A stretch of DNA of 64,000 bases from Ectopseudomonas mendocina (GCF_008041835.1 NZ_VRYE01000040.1:1-64000), one strand, 5' to 3'. Shown: positions 18,976 to 28,798, numbered from the stretch's first letter. Notes: generated by a model not told the origin, from the letters alone. Numbers and translations: made by a program.

Positions 18976-19080
18976 AAGCAGGCGCCGGCATGGCAGGTCT
19001 GGCAAAGGGGCGCTTATGATAGCGGCTTTTGCCCAGCGCGGCGCCCCTGCCGTCGCCCTCTCGTTCACTGGAGCCATGCC

Positions 19081-21123
19081 ATGTCCCCTGCCCCGATCGC
19101 CCGCCAGGAAGCCGGCAACGACCCTTATCACTGGCTGGAAAACCGCGACAGCGAAGAGGTGCTGGCATACCTGCAAGCCGAGAACGCTTACCTGGAGACG
19201 GTGCTGGAACCTCTGCAGGCGCTGCGCGAGCAACTGTTCGAAGAGATCAAGGGGCGTATCCGCGAGACAGACCTGTCGCTGCCCACGCCCTGGGGCGACT
19301 ATCTCTACTACCAACGCACCACGGCCGGTGACGAGTATCCCCGACACTATCGCTGCCGCCGTCCTGCCGATGGTTCGCTGCAGGTCGACAGCGCCAGCGA
19401 AACGCTGCTGCTCGATCCCAACGAGTTGGCCGGCGGCGGCTTTCTGTCCGTCGGTGCTTTCAGCATCAGCCCCGACCAGCAGCGCCTGGCCTACAGCCTC
19501 GACAGCAACGGCGACGAAATCTACCGCCTGTTCGTCAAGGAACTGGGCAACGGCCAGATCAGCGAACTGCCCTTCGACGACTGCGATGGCAGCATGACCT
19601 GGGCGAATGACAGCCAGACGCTGTTCTTCACCGAACTGGACGACACTCACCGCCCCTACAAGCTCTATCGTCACCGCCTCGGCGACGCCGCAGCCGAAGC
19701 GGTATTCGAAGAGGCAGATGGCCGTTTCTTCCTGCACTGCTACCGCTCCAGTTCCGAGCGCCAGTTGATCCTGCAACTGGGCAGCAAGACCACCAGCGAA
19801 GTCTGGGTGCTGGACGCCCATAGCCCGCAAGACGCCTTCACCTGCCTGGCGCCCCGCGAGGAAAATCACGAGTACGACGTTGACCACGGCATGCTCGATG
19901 GCCAGTGGTGCTGGCTGATTCGCAGCAACCAGAGCGGCATCAATTTTGCGCTGTACCGCGCCACTGAGTCGCAGCCGCAACGTCCGCACTGGCAGCAGAT
20001 TCGCGCCCACGACCCGCAGGTGATGCTCGAAGGCGCCACGCTGAACCAGCGCGCCATTGTCCTGGCGCTGCGCGAAGGCGGTCTGCCGATCCTCGAAGTG
20101 CAGCCACAGAGCGCTGAAGCCTATCGCGTGCAGTTGCCGGATGCCGCCTATAGCCTCTACGTGCAGGACAGCCTGGAGTTTCACAGCCCGGTGATTCGCC
20201 TGCGCTACGAAGCGCTGAACCGCCCCGCGCAGATACGCCAGCTGGAACTGGCCAGCGGCGCGCAGCAGGTACTGAAGCAGACGCCCGTGGAAGGCCCGTT
20301 CGATGCCGACGCCTATGAAAGCCGTCGTCTCTGGGCCAGCGCCGCCGACGGCACGCAGATACCGATCAGCCTGGTGGCGCGGCGCGATGTGTTCGCCGCC
20401 GACCAGCCAGCCCCGCTCTATCTCTATGGTTACGGCGCCTACGGCGAGAGCCTTGACCCCTGGTTTTCCCACGCTCGCCTGAGCCTGCTCGATCGCGGTT
20501 TCGTCTTCGCCATCGCGCATGTGCGCGGCGGCGGCGAGATGGGCGAAGCCTGGTACCGTGCCGGCAAGCTTGCGCAGAAGCAGAACAGCTTCGACGATTT
20601 CATCGCCAGCGCCGAACGCCTGATCGCCGAGGGCCTGACCACCCCCGCGCAACTGGCGATCAGCGGCGGCAGCGCCGGCGGCCTGCTGATCGGCGCCGTG
20701 CTCAACCAGCGCCCCGAGCTGTTCGCCGCCGCCATCGCCGAAGTGCCCTTCGTCGACGTGCTCAACACCATGCTCAACCCGGACCTGCCGCTGACCGTGA
20801 CCGAGTACGACGAATGGGGCGACCCGAACGAGCCCGAGGTCTTCGAGCGCATCAAGGCGTACGCGCCCTACGAGAATGTGCGCGCCCAGGCATATCCGGC
20901 GATTCTCGCCGTCGCGGGCTACAACGACAGCCGCGTGCAGTATTGGGAGGCCGCCAAGTGGGTAGCCAAGCTGCGCCGCGACAAGACCGACGACAACCTG
21001 CTGCTGCTCAAGACCGACCTCGGCGCTGGCCACGGCGGCATGAGTGGGCGTTATCAGGGCATCAAGGATGTGGCGCTGGAGTACGCCTTTCTGTTCCGTG
21101 TGCTCGGGATAGCACAGCCGTAG
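19081..21123 (+). CDS. ptrB: oligopeptidase B (prolyl oligopeptidase family S9A)
   Basis: Serine peptidase of 680 residues that cleaves small peptides after basic residues. The N-terminal 400 residues form the seven-bladed propeller domain and the C-terminal part the alpha/beta hydrolase. The catalytic triad is visible: Ser531 in GGSAGG, Asp616 in YNDSRV and His651 in GAGHGG. HVRGGGEMGEAWY near 480 is a family signature. No signal peptide is present, so it is cytoplasmic. Its TAG stop codon lies inside a REP-like palindrome. Confidence 0.92.
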   Translation: MSPAPIARQEAGNDPYHWLENRDSEEVLAYLQAENAYLETVLEPLQALREQLFEEIKGRIRETDLSLPTPWGDYLYYQRTTAGDEYPRHYRCRRPADGSLQVDSASETLLLDPNELAGGGFLSVGAFSISPDQQRLAYSLDSNGDEIYRLFVKELGNGQISELPFDDCDGSMTWANDSQTLFFTELDDTHRPYKLYRHRLGDAAAEAVFEEADGRFFLHCYRSSSERQLILQLGSKTTSEVWVLDAHSPQDAFTCLAPREENHEYDVDHGMLDGQWCWLIRSNQSGINFALYRATESQPQRPHWQQIRAHDPQVMLEGATLNQRAIVLALREGGLPILEVQPQSAEAYRVQLPDAAYSLYVQDSLEFHSPVIRLRYEALNRPAQIRQLELASGAQQVLKQTPVEGPFDADAYESRRLWASAADGTQIPISLVARRDVFAADQPAPLYLYGYGAYGESLDPWFSHARLSLLDRGFVFAIAHVRGGGEMGEAWYRAGKLAQKQNSFDDFIASAERLIAEGLTTPAQLAISGGSAGGLLIGAVLNQRPELFAAAIAEVPFVDVLNTMLNPDLPLTVTEYDEWGDPNEPEVFERIKAYAPYENVRAQAYPAILAVAGYNDSRVQYWEAAKWVAKLRRDKTDDNLLLLKTDLGAGHGGMSGRYQGIKDVALEYAFLFRVLGIAQP

Positions 21124-21189
21124 GAGCGGTTGGGCGGCATTGCGCTTCAGCAGCGAGACACCAAGCATCGCGGCTGAAGCCGCTCCTAC
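21120..21189. repeat. REP-like palindrome overlapping the ptrB stop
   Basis: GTAGGAGCGG (21120-21129) and CCGCTCCTAC (21180-21189) are a perfect 10-base inverted repeat, with the Pseudomonas REP-like phrase CGCGGCTGAAGCCGCTCC on the right. The ptrB stop codon is within the left arm. It probably stabilises the ptrB mRNA 3' end or marks a REP-element insertion. Confidence 0.65.
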
Positions 21190-21201
21190 ATAGCCCGATG
21201 A

Positions 21202-21516
21202 TCAGTCCTGCTTGCGTTGCCCATCAAGCCCCTGGCTGTTGCGGCGCAGTTGCTCATCCAGTTGCGGAATCGGCTGGTCACCGATGGATTTCGGCGCAGT
21301 CCCTGGGGGCGTTTGTCCCTGAGGCGGCGGTAAAAGGGGCGCCGATCCCTGGCGCTTGATCGTATTGGGCATGGAAGGCTGGCCGTATGGCTGCGGCGTC
21401 GCAGTACCCGGTGAGCCGGGCTGCGCAGCAGAAGGCATGCGCATCGGCTCCTGAGCCCAGGCCAGATTGACAGGGCTGGTGGCCAGTACCATTACGGCGA
21501 ACAGAGGCAAGCGCAT
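21202..21516 (-). CDS. small secreted proline/glutamine-rich protein
   Basis: A 104-residue protein with a clear signal peptide, likely cut after Ala-Trp-Ala near residue 21. The mature part is low-complexity, rich in Pro, Gln and Gly, and ends with a charged segment (QLDEQLRRNSQGLDGQRKQD). No domain is recognisable. It is convergent with ptrB and divergent from the YajD-like gene. It is probably a real periplasmic protein of unknown role. Confidence 0.6.
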   Translation of the reverse strand: MRLPLFAVMVLATSPVNLAWAQEPMRMPSAAQPGSPGTATPQPYGQPSMPNTIKRQGSAPLLPPPQGQTPPGTAPKSIGDQPIPQLDEQLRRNSQGLDGQRKQD

Positions 21517-21600
21517 GATAGGTCTCCTGTGCTGCCGGCTTTCGTTCTATTCTGGCAACATATCCAGTCAAGCGTTCACCTCCCGATAACAGGTTTTGTC

Positions 21601-21942
21601 ATGAGCACCAGCAACAACCGCTACTACCTGTCCGCCCAGGCCGAAGAAGGCTACCGGCAGAAAGCGCTGAAAATGTACCCACACGTCTGCGGCCGCTGCG
21701 CCCGCGAGTTCTCCGGCAAGCGCCTGAGCGAACTGACCGTGCATCACCGCGATCACAACCACCACAACAACCCGGCCGATGGTTCCAACTGGGAGCTGCT
21801 GTGCCTGTTCTGTCATGACAACGAACACTCGCGCTACACCGACCAGCAGTATTTCGCCGAAGGCTCCACCGCCAGCCCGCAGGCTGCCAAATCGACCTAC
21901 AAGGCCTTTGGCGATCTGGCCAGCCTGCTGAGGAAGGACTAG
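21601..21942 (+). CDS. yajD: YajD-family HNH nuclease
   Basis: A 113-residue protein with an HNH fold: zinc-ligand pairs CGRC at about 34-37 and CLFC at about 76-79 frame the catalytic LTVHHRDHNHHNNP motif. The ATG at 21601 follows the usual MSTSNNRYYLS start; the frame upstream to 21529 is not conserved-looking. YajD proteins are widespread and their biological role is unclear. A second, unrelated small HNH protein is at 45266-45586. Confidence 0.85.
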   Translation: MSTSNNRYYLSAQAEEGYRQKALKMYPHVCGRCAREFSGKRLSELTVHHRDHNHHNNPADGSNWELLCLFCHDNEHSRYTDQQYFAEGSTASPQAAKSTYKAFGDLASLLRKD

Positions 21943-21989
21943 GGCGGGGCGCTCAGCACCGTATAATCGGCGCTTTTCCGAGTGCCACC

Positions 21990-22460
21990 GTGGCCAACAA
22001 ACGATACGCCTGCATCGGCCTGTTCAACCCGAAATCACCGGAAAACGTCGGCTCCATCATGCGGGCGGCGGGCTGCTATGGCGTCAGCTCGGTGTTCTAC
22101 ACCGGCACCCGCTACGACCGCGCCAAAGATTTCATCACCGACACCAAGAAGGTTCACCAGGATATCCCGCTGATCAATATCGACGATCTGCGCAAGATCC
22201 TGCCGCTGGACTGCACGCCGGTGGCGGTGGAACTGGTCGATGATGCCCGCGCCCTGCCCGCCTATACCCATCCGGACCGGGCGCTGTACATCTTCGGCCC
22301 GGAGGACGGCTCACTGCAGCAGGAGATTCTCGACTGGTGCGCAGGTGAAGTGGTGTACATTCCGACTCAGGGCTGCATGAACCTGGCCGCGACGGTCAAC
22401 GTGGTGCTCTATGACCGCCTGGCCAAGGGTAACAATACCCGCTCCGGCCCCCTGTTCTGA
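21990..22460 (+). CDS. SPOUT-class RNA 2'-O-methyltransferase (TrmH family)
   Basis: A 156-residue minimal SPOUT methyltransferase. The conserved N-terminal NPKSPENVGSIMRAAG, the IFGPEDGSL motif 2 (near 95-103) and the knot motif IPTQGCMNLAATVNVVLYDRL near 124-144 are present, although the last is divergent from the usual IPMxGxxxSLNVS. It starts with GTG at 21990. The RNA target is not predictable; it is distinct from the larger TrmH and RlmB. It converges on the metallopeptidase gene with a 15-base gap. Confidence 0.82.
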   Translation: MANKRYACIGLFNPKSPENVGSIMRAAGCYGVSSVFYTGTRYDRAKDFITDTKKVHQDIPLINIDDLRKILPLDCTPVAVELVDDARALPAYTHPDRALYIFGPEDGSLQQEILDWCAGEVVYIPTQGCMNLAATVNVVLYDRLAKGNNTRSGPLF

Positions 22461-22475
22461 GTCAAGTGCTAACGT

Positions 22476-23702
22476 TCAGCGCAGCAAACGCGTATCCAGG
22501 GTCTTCGACGGACCGCCGATGACGTTCTCGGTGATGTCGATGAAGTCCTTGGTGCTGACCCGATCCAGCCGCATCAGCCCACGGGTGACGTCATCGAGTG
22601 ACAGATTGCCTTTTTCCCTGGTCTTCTGCCGAATCTCCCGATCCAGTTCCTGCAACAGCAGCACCGCACGCGCGGTGACCGGCCCACTGGCATTGTCAGT
22701 GCGCAGGCTGCTAACCGGCTTGCTCCAGCGAATCAGCTGCTCACGGATCTTTTGGTAACGATCCTCGCTGATACCACCAGCGCGGCGCATCAGCTCGATG
22801 GCGTAATACTCGGCCAGGCCTTCGGCGATCCAGTCACTGCGATCACGCCCATAGATACGGCCGAATACATGCACCAGCTCATGCACCAGTGAGCTGGTGC
22901 CATTCTCACTGACCAACGGGCGGTCGGCGTGCATGTAGTAGGAATTGGCCGCCGACAGACCGCCGCGCCACATCGGGTCGCCGGCGCCGACGATCAGCAG
23001 TTTGTCCGGGTCGCGCGGGAACACCTGCTGCAGCTGCGGCCAGACGAAGGTGAGGAAGGTCATGATGTCCATGCGCCGCATGCCCTCGCCGATCGGCGCG
23101 GAGATGGCGACCTCGGTATCGCCCAGGCGGGTGCGACGAGTGCCCAGCTTGCCAGCGAGCATCCAGCCGGTGGGACGGTCGAACTTGCGCTGCGGGTTAT
23201 CGATGCGGAAACGGTTCTTGCCGATACGCGGCCAACCGGTCTCCACGCTCGTCCAGCCCTTGGGCAGCTCGAACTGCAGGCGCGCGACCAGCTCGGTCTT
23301 GTTCTGCTGGTCGAGTTTGGCCGCGGGAATCAGGTCGTCGCCCCTGAACAACGCCCAGTCCTCGGTCATCCTCGCGTCATAGCGCCCCGGCTTGCGTTCA
23401 CTGTCGATCAGCACCCGATAGCTCAACACGCTCTTGCCTTCGCCTGGCTGCCACTTGCCGCGCCCCGGGTTTTCCTGCGACCACTGGCCATCGGCCTTGA
23501 AATCGCTGAAGCGTTCGTCCTCGCCCAGATTGAAATCGAGGCTGCGCACGTACTCGCCCTTCTCCAGGGTGATACTGACCTCGGCCTGATTGCTCTGCGG
23601 CAGAAAGCGCACGTGGTAATCCAGATCGACCTTCTGCGTGGCAGCGAAGGCCGGCAGGCTCAGAAGCAGCAGAGACGAGAACAACGGCAAGCGAAGGGAC
23701 AT
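22476..23702 (-). CDS. secreted gluzincin-type metallopeptidase-like protein
   Basis: A 408-residue exported protein starting at MSLRLPLFSS with a signal peptide cut near residue 20 (AFA-ATQ). A beta-rich N-terminal domain precedes a catalytic-looking domain with HELVH at 274-278 and a third ligand Glu298 in GLAEYYA, the zinc-site spacing of M1/M61-type gluzincins. The substrate is unknown. The frame extends upstream to 23807 but that would bury the signal peptide. Confidence 0.78.
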   Translation of the reverse strand: MSLRLPLFSSLLLLSLPAFAATQKVDLDYHVRFLPQSNQAEVSITLEKGEYVRSLDFNLGEDERFSDFKADGQWSQENPGRGKWQPGEGKSVLSYRVLIDSERKPGRYDARMTEDWALFRGDDLIPAAKLDQQNKTELVARLQFELPKGWTSVETGWPRIGKNRFRIDNPQRKFDRPTGWMLAGKLGTRRTRLGDTEVAISAPIGEGMRRMDIMTFLTFVWPQLQQVFPRDPDKLLIVGAGDPMWRGGLSAANSYYMHADRPLVSENGTSSLVHELVHVFGRIYGRDRSDWIAEGLAEYYAIELMRRAGGISEDRYQKIREQLIRWSKPVSSLRTDNASGPVTARAVLLLQELDREIRQKTREKGNLSLDDVTRGLMRLDRVSTKDFIDITENVIGGPSKTLDTRLLR

Positions 23703-23803
23703 CGAGCGAAACTCCTGATGCGGGACATGACGGCATATGACCGCCGCGCCAGAGGGCAAATTCCGTGGGCACGCGACAGATTTGCCACGAAGCCGCGTGG
23801 CAA

Positions 23804-24253
23804 TCAACCTGCGCGGAAAATAAGATGATCTTCCCAGTCGTCTTCGGCCACGCTGTTTTCACTGAGCATGCGCCCCGACTGGGAAATGCGCTCAGCGTGC
23901 ACAGCCTCCGGGTCGCCCGAGACAAGATGGTGCCAATGTGGCAAGTCCTTGCCTTCACTGACCAGGCGGTAAGCGCAGGTCGGCGGCAGCCAGCGAAACT
24001 GGTCGGCTTGAGCCGGGGTAAGCTGAATGCAGTCAGGCACATGCTTGACCCGATTGGGATAATCGCTGCAGCGACAGGTCTGCAGGTCCAGCAGCTTGCA
24101 GGCGATGCGCGTGTAGTAGACGGCGCCGTCGTCCTCATCTTCGAGCTTCTGCAGGCAGCACAGACCACAGCCGTCGCACAGCGACTCCCATTCGCCCTGA
24201 TCGAGCTGGGCGAGGGTCTTGCGTTTCCAGAAGGGTTCGAGGTCGGCGGCCAT
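23804..24253 (-). CDS. ycgN: YcgN-family cysteine-cluster protein
   Basis: A 149-residue cytoplasmic protein with the cluster CDGCGLCC near residues 26-33, further Cys at about 52, 57 and 59 ([11 protein letters not shown]) and a Tyr-Pro-Asn-Arg stretch. This is the UPF0260/YcgN family, of unknown biochemical function and often encoded near ycgL and rnd, as here. It is about 100 bases upstream of the metallopeptidase gene and on the same strand. Confidence 0.88.
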   Translation of the reverse strand: MAADLEPFWKRKTLAQLDQGEWESLCDGCGLCCLQKLEDEDDGAVYYTRIACKLLDLQTCRCSDYPNRVKHVPDCIQLTPAQADQFRWLPPTCAYRLVSEGKDLPHWHHLVSGDPEAVHAERISQSGRMLSENSVAEDDWEDHLIFRAG

Positions 24254-24337
24254 GGCTACAGTATGGACTCAGGCGGGAAAGGCGCGGCAGTCTAGCGTGG
24301 GGGCAATGCAGGGCCAAGCGGCGCGGGCCCGACGGTC

Positions 24338-25270
24338 TCAGTAACCACGGGCAAAATCCACCTCACCGCGCAACGCCTCTCCAGCTTGCCAGCGCCTCAG
24401 GTTGTCGATGAACAGCTCGCTCATCAGCAGCGGGTCGGTGGGTGCCGAGCTGTGACCGGTGAGCAGCAAACGCGGCGCCGTCCAGAACGCATGACCGGGC
24501 GGCAGCGGCTCTTCACGGCAGACGTCGATCACCGCAGCAGCCAGTTTGTTCTGCTCAAGCGCTGCCACCAGGTCGGCATCGACCACGGCAACGCCACGAC
24601 CGGCATTGATCAGCACCGCATCCGCACGGAAATAGGCCAGCAGCCGGGCATCGTACAGATCACGTGTAGCCGGCGTATCCGGTAGCAGGTTGATCACGTA
24701 ATCGGCCCAGGCAATCAGCCGTGGCAGGTCAACCAGATCTGCCACCTCGACAAAAGGCGCCTGCTCACGCGTCTGACTGGCGACGCCGCGCAGCTCCACC
24801 CCAAAGGGCTGAAGAAAATTGGCCACGGCCTGACCGATATCGCCGCAACCGACCACCAGCACGCGGCGCCCGCGCAGGCTGCACGGCAGACGATGATCCC
24901 AACGCTGCTCGACCTGCGCCGCCAGGCGGGCGAACAGGCGCCGTTCATGAGCCAGCAGATGCCCCAGCACGTATTCGGCCATCACCTGACCGAAGATGCC
25001 GACAGCGCGGGTCAGGCGGTAATCACGCGGCAATCCATGGGCCAGCAACGGCGTGATACCGGCCCAGGTCGACTGCAACCACTGTGGGCGCAACCCTTCG
25101 CGCAGCAAGGGTGCGAGCAGATCGGGTTGCCCCAGCCAGACGTCGCAGCCATCGGCCAGCGCACGCAGCGCTTCGGGCTGTGCGCCGGCTACCAGTTGCA
25201 GTTCCGGACAGGCCATGCGGATGCGCTCGGCATAGCGTGCGTGATCATCCTCGGCGATCAGCAGGCGCAT
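24338..25270 (-). CDS. D-2-hydroxyacid dehydrogenase (glyoxylate/hydroxypyruvate reductase-like)
   Basis: A 310-residue NAD(P)-dependent oxidoreductase with the Rossmann motif GCGDIG at 141-146 and the catalytic set Arg225 (INAGRG), Glu254 (CREEPLP) and His273 (GHSSAP). The overall layout is that of GhrA-type glyoxylate/hydroxypyruvate reductases, though substrate preference cannot be fixed from sequence. It starts 3 bases after the ycgL stop, so it belongs to the rnd-ycgL operon. Confidence 0.88.
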   Translation of the reverse strand: MRLLIAEDDHARYAERIRMACPELQLVAGAQPEALRALADGCDVWLGQPDLLAPLLREGLRPQWLQSTWAGITPLLAHGLPRDYRLTRAVGIFGQVMAEYVLGHLLAHERRLFARLAAQVEQRWDHRLPCSLRGRRVLVVGCGDIGQAVANFLQPFGVELRGVASQTREQAPFVEVADLVDLPRLIAWADYVINLLPDTPATRDLYDARLLAYFRADAVLINAGRGVAVVDADLVAALEQNKLAAAVIDVCREEPLPPGHAFWTAPRLLLTGHSSAPTDPLLMSELFIDNLRRWQAGEALRGEVDFARGY

Positions 25271-25273
25271 CGT

Positions 25274-25567
25274 TTACACCGGGTCGTTGCGGCGCAGCAG
25301 CTCGTCGGGCAGATGCTGGATGTATTCCTCCTCGGGCGGCGGCATCTGCAGGTGATAACCCTGTTTCTCGAGATTCTCCAGCACCAGGCTGATGTCCTCG
25401 CGTGCCAACTGGCGCTCCGGGCTGAGCACCAGATCGAAGGCATGCGCGGGCGGGCCGAATACCGCGAGCAGACCTTCGGGCACTCGGGTCAGCGCCTCGG
25501 CCTTGAGTACGTAGAGGTACATCTCGTTCTTGCGCGGGCTTTTGTAGATGGAACAGATGCGTTTCAC
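25274..25567 (-). CDS. ycgL: YcgL-domain protein
   Basis: A 97-residue protein with the YcgL signature: KRICSIYKS at the N-terminus, YLYV near residue 18, and the C-terminal [11 protein letters not shown] segment. The family has a small alpha/beta fold and no defined activity. Its start overlaps the rnd stop codon as ATGA, implying translational coupling with ribonuclease D. Confidence 0.9.
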   Translation of the reverse strand: MKRICSIYKSPRKNEMYLYVLKAEALTRVPEGLLAVFGPPAHAFDLVLSPERQLAREDISLVLENLEKQGYHLQMPPPEEEYIQHLPDELLRRNDPV

Positions 25568-26697
25568 GCGGATTCTCCTTCGGCGGCCAGGCAGTCAAGC
25601 AAAGCCTGGCCCATCAGCTCCCGGCGCCAGCCGCGCAGGGAGTCGGGCAATTGGTAAGGGCCATGCGGATAACCACTTTTAAGCAAGGCTTCCAGGGTTT
25701 TCTTGCGCAACATCAGCTCCGGCACGATATCCAGCCGCTCACCCTCGCGCTGGCCGACGGCGCGCAGCTTCTTGAGCAACGCCGAGGCCTCGACCGGCAA
25801 CGGCTCGGGCAGGGCTTCAGGCCATTGCGCAGGCGGCAGCGCCGCAGCCTCGTGAATCAGCTGTAGCAGGGTTTCGCCATCCTGACGCACGGTTTTCGGG
25901 TGCATGTCCTCGATACGCGCCAACGCCACCAGATTGTCCGGCTGGGTGCGCGCCAGCGGCCACAGCGAGTGCTCGCGCAGCACGCGGTTGCGCGGCTGAT
26001 TGCGCGCCCGCGCCTCGCGCTCGCGCCAGGCGCACAGGGCGCGCAGCACGGCCTGCTGCTGACGCGACAATTTCCAGGCCAGCTTGGCTTCACGCCAGGC
26101 GTCCTCGGGCGCCACCTCGCGCCCCAGATTGGCCACCAGCTCGGCGCCGTCTTCAATTATCCACTCGACCTTCTGCGGCGCCAGACGCGCCATCAATGCG
26201 CGATATACCTCGACCAGATGCAGCACATCCTCGGCGGCGTAACGCACCTGCAGCTCGGACAGCGGCCGCTGCAACCAGTCGGAGCGGGTTTCGCCCTTGG
26301 GCAGCTCGATATCGAGCAGGGCCTGCACCAGGCGCGAGTAGCCCATGGAGAAACCGAGGTTGAGATAACCCGCCGCCAGTTGCGTATCGAACAGCGGCGC
26401 CGGCAGGCTGCCGCTCAGGCGCAGGAACACCTCCAGGTCTTCACTGCACGAATGCAGCACCTTGACCACGTTCGGTGCTTCGAGCAACGCAGCGAAAGGC
26501 CGCCAGTCGCTGATGCGCAAGGGGTCGATCAGATAGGCGCCGTCGCCACTGCTGACCTGCAGCAACCCGGCGATGGGATAGAAGGTGTCGACGCGCATGA
26601 ACTCGGTGTCCAGCGCGACGAAGGGCAGCGCCTGCCAGGCAGCGCAATGCTCGGCCAGGCTGGCGTCGTCGAGAATCCAGTGAATGTCGTTAGCCAC
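25564..26697 (-). CDS. rnd: ribonuclease D
   Basis: 3'-5' exoribonuclease of 377 residues involved in tRNA 3' maturation. The DEDD catalytic elements are visible: ALDTEFMR with Asp30 and Glu32, the [10 protein letters not shown] block near residue 83, and [13 protein letters not shown] near 154-166. An HRDC domain follows at about 210-290. First gene of the rnd-ycgL-dehydrogenase operon; the divergent neighbour is the SMP-30-like gene. Confidence 0.93.
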   Translation of the reverse strand: MANDIHWILDDASLAEHCAAWQALPFVALDTEFMRVDTFYPIAGLLQVSSGDGAYLIDPLRISDWRPFAALLEAPNVVKVLHSCSEDLEVFLRLSGSLPAPLFDTQLAAGYLNLGFSMGYSRLVQALLDIELPKGETRSDWLQRPLSELQVRYAAEDVLHLVEVYRALMARLAPQKVEWIIEDGAELVANLGREVAPEDAWREAKLAWKLSRQQQAVLRALCAWREREARARNQPRNRVLREHSLWPLARTQPDNLVALARIEDMHPKTVRQDGETLLQLIHEAAALPPAQWPEALPEPLPVEASALLKKLRAVGQREGERLDIVPELMLRKKTLEALLKSGYPHGPYQLPDSLRGWRRELMGQALLDCLAAEGESA

Positions 26698-26824
26698 GCG
26701 GCTCTCCCATGAACAATGCCGCGCAGTATATATGCCCAGGCCATCGCACGGGGCGCGGCCTGCCGTCGACCACAGGAACTGTGTAATCTGTGCCGCGCAC
26801 CACCTCTGCTACGGAAGAACAGCA

Positions 26825-27889
26825 ATGCTGAAAAAACTGCTTGCCCTGCTCGTCGTGCTGCTGGCCGCAGCGGCTGGTTATCTGGCCCTCACGCCCAGCC
26901 CGATCGATCCACTGCCCTGGGATGCGGCACCCGCCCCGGCGATGACCGGCGTGCTGGAACCCAACGACACCCTGATGAAGGCCGAGCTGCTGGCAGGCGG
27001 CCAGGTTCACGGCCCGGAAGATACTGCAGTCGATGGCCAGGGCCGGGTCTACGCCGGCCTGCATGACGGGCGCATCGTCCGCGTGCTGGCAGACGACAGC
27101 CTGGAAACCTTCGCCGATACCGGCGGCCGCCCACTGGGCATGAACTTCGATGCCGATGGCAATCTGATCGTCGCTGACGCCTACAAGGGCCTGTTGAGCA
27201 TCGACCCGCAGGGTATGATCAAGGTGCTTGCCACCGAGGCCGACGGCCTGCCCTTCGCCTTCACCGATGACCTGGATATCGCCAGCGACGGGACCATCTA
27301 CTTCAGCGACGCCTCCTCGCGCTTCCAGCAGCCGGACTACCTGCTCGATCTGCTCGAAGCGCGCCCGCATGGACGCCTGCTCAGCTACGACCCGGCCAGC
27401 GGCGAAACCCGCGTGCTGCTCGATGGTCTGTACTTCGCCAACGGCGTGGCGCTGTCGGCGAACGAGGACTTCGTGCTGGTCAACGAGACCTATCGCTACC
27501 GCATCACCCGCTACTGGCTCAAGGGCGACAAGGCCGGCCAGCACGACATCTTTATCGACAACCTACCTGGCCTGCCGGACAACCTGCAGGGTGACCGCAA
27601 CGGCACCTTCTGGGTCGCGCTGCCGACCCCGCGCAAGGCCGACGCCGACTTCCTCCATCGCCACCCCTGGATCAAGGCACAACTGGCCAAGCTGCCGCGC
27701 GCAATGTGGCCGAAGGCAATCCCTTACGGCTTCGCCATCGCCCTCAACGAGAACGGCGAGATCGTCCGCAGCCTGCATGACACCAGCGGCACGCACCTGC
27801 GCATGGTCACCTCGGTGAAGCCGGTAGGCGACTACCTGTACTTCGGCAGCCTGGACAACGACCGTATCGGCAAACTGCAGATTCACTGA
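26825..27889 (+). CDS. SMP-30/gluconolactonase/strictosidine-synthase-like protein
   Basis: A 354-residue protein with one N-terminal hydrophobic helix (residues 5-23, signal anchor or uncleaved signal) followed by a six-bladed propeller. Typical blocks are GPEDTAVDGQGRVYAG, GRPLGMNFDADGNLIVADA and DNLQGDRNGTFWVAL. The family contains calcium-dependent lactonases and strictosidine-synthase-like hydrolases; no specific substrate can be given. ATG 26825 is chosen because it begins the hydrophobic anchor. Two hairpins follow the stop codon. Confidence 0.82.
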   Translation: MLKKLLALLVVLLAAAAGYLALTPSPIDPLPWDAAPAPAMTGVLEPNDTLMKAELLAGGQVHGPEDTAVDGQGRVYAGLHDGRIVRVLADDSLETFADTGGRPLGMNFDADGNLIVADAYKGLLSIDPQGMIKVLATEADGLPFAFTDDLDIASDGTIYFSDASSRFQQPDYLLDLLEARPHGRLLSYDPASGETRVLLDGLYFANGVALSANEDFVLVNETYRYRITRYWLKGDKAGQHDIFIDNLPGLPDNLQGDRNGTFWVALPTPRKADADFLHRHPWIKAQLAKLPRAMWPKAIPYGFAIALNENGEIVRSLHDTSGTHLRMVTSVKPVGDYLYFGSLDNDRIGKLQIH

Positions 27890-27898
27890 GACGAGATG

Positions 27899-28011
27899 CC
27901 ACCGGCGAATGACAGCGAAAAGGCGGAGCGGTCATTCGCGGTGGTGAGCCAAGCTGGTGGGCTGAAGCGGATCGCCGCCCGGCCCACCCTAGCGTAGGGC
28001 GGGCTTCAGCC
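27899..28011. repeat. two consecutive palindromic hairpins
   Basis: First hairpin: CCACC...GCGAATGAC (27899-27913) pairs with GTCATTCGC..GGTGG (27931-27944). Second: GGCTGAAGC (27960-27968) pairs with GCTTCAGCC (28003-28011), the latter resembling common pseudomonad palindromic units. They sit between the convergent SMP-30-like and spermidine-synthase-like genes and could act as transcript ends; neither has a U-run. Confidence 0.55.
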
Positions 28012-28034
28012 TGCCAAATCGAAAGACTGCAGGC

Positions 28035-28715
28035 TCAGACCTTCTGCGCAATCCAGATGGTGTGCCGCGTGCCCCGATTGCCGTGGGCATACACCTGCAC
28101 CGCCTCGCCCTTGAAGCCGGCCTTGCGTATTTTCTCGGAAAAGGCGCGGTCGGCGCTGGACGACCACACCGCCAGCATGCCCTTGGGCCTTAACGCTTTG
28201 GCGCACTGGCGCAGGCCGTCCATGCTGTACAGCCAGTCATTGCCCTTCTGGGTCAGGCCTTCGGGGCCGTTGTCGACATCCAGCATGATCGCGTCGTAGC
28301 GCTGCTCGGCGGCCTGCAGCACCTTGGCGACGTCCTCCTGAATGATCACTGCACGCGGGTCATGCAACGGATAACCGGACTTCGCCCCGAGCGGGCCACG
28401 GTTCCACTCGACCACCCCGGGCACCAGCTCGGCCACTGCCACCTCGGCGTCCGCGCCCAGATGCTGCAGCGCCGAGGCCAGGGTAAAACCCATGCCCAGA
28501 CCACCAATCAGCACCCGCACCTGCGGGCGACTGGCGATCTGCTTGCAGGGAACCGCGGCCAGGGCATCTTCCGAGCCGTGCATGCGCGTATTCATCAGTT
28601 GCCCGCCATCACCACCAGCGATCTTGATGACGAAATCCTCGCCGTATTCGAACAGGTTCAGCGCACCCTTCGTACCCGGGATCGGGGCAGTATCGAGCAG
28701 GACAAAGCGTTTCAT
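28035..28715 (-). CDS. spermidine-synthase-fold methyltransferase-like protein
   Basis: A 226-residue protein with the AdoMet/spermidine synthase Rossmann fold: LIGGLGMGFTLASAL near residues 72-86, an acidic strand end AVAELVPGVVEWNR near 94-107 and MLDVDNGPEGL near 149-159. It lacks the usual N-terminal beta domain of SpeE and is better described as a SpeE-like family member of unknown substrate. The start at MKRFVLLDTA (28713-28715) is preferred over a longer frame to 28799 that overlaps the gdhA terminator. Confidence 0.8.
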   Translation of the reverse strand: MKRFVLLDTAPIPGTKGALNLFEYGEDFVIKIAGGDGGQLMNTRMHGSEDALAAVPCKQIASRPQVRVLIGGLGMGFTLASALQHLGADAEVAVAELVPGVVEWNRGPLGAKSGYPLHDPRAVIIQEDVAKVLQAAEQRYDAIMLDVDNGPEGLTQKGNDWLYSMDGLRQCAKALRPKGMLAVWSSSADRAFSEKIRKAGFKGEAVQVYAHGNRGTRHTIWIAQKV

Positions 28716-28798
28716 GCGTAACGACAACCTGTGTAACGCGCGTGAGGCCGGCAGCATGCCTGAATCGGCCACGCAACACAGCCCCGCCAGAAACGACA

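Noticed and set aside
18976..21168. Very long minus-strand open frame opposite ptrB, joined to the small membrane protein gene
   Set aside because: It mirrors the codon structure of a well-supported peptidase on the plus strand; long antisense frames are common at this GC content. Only the part from 18505 to 18975 resembles a real protein.
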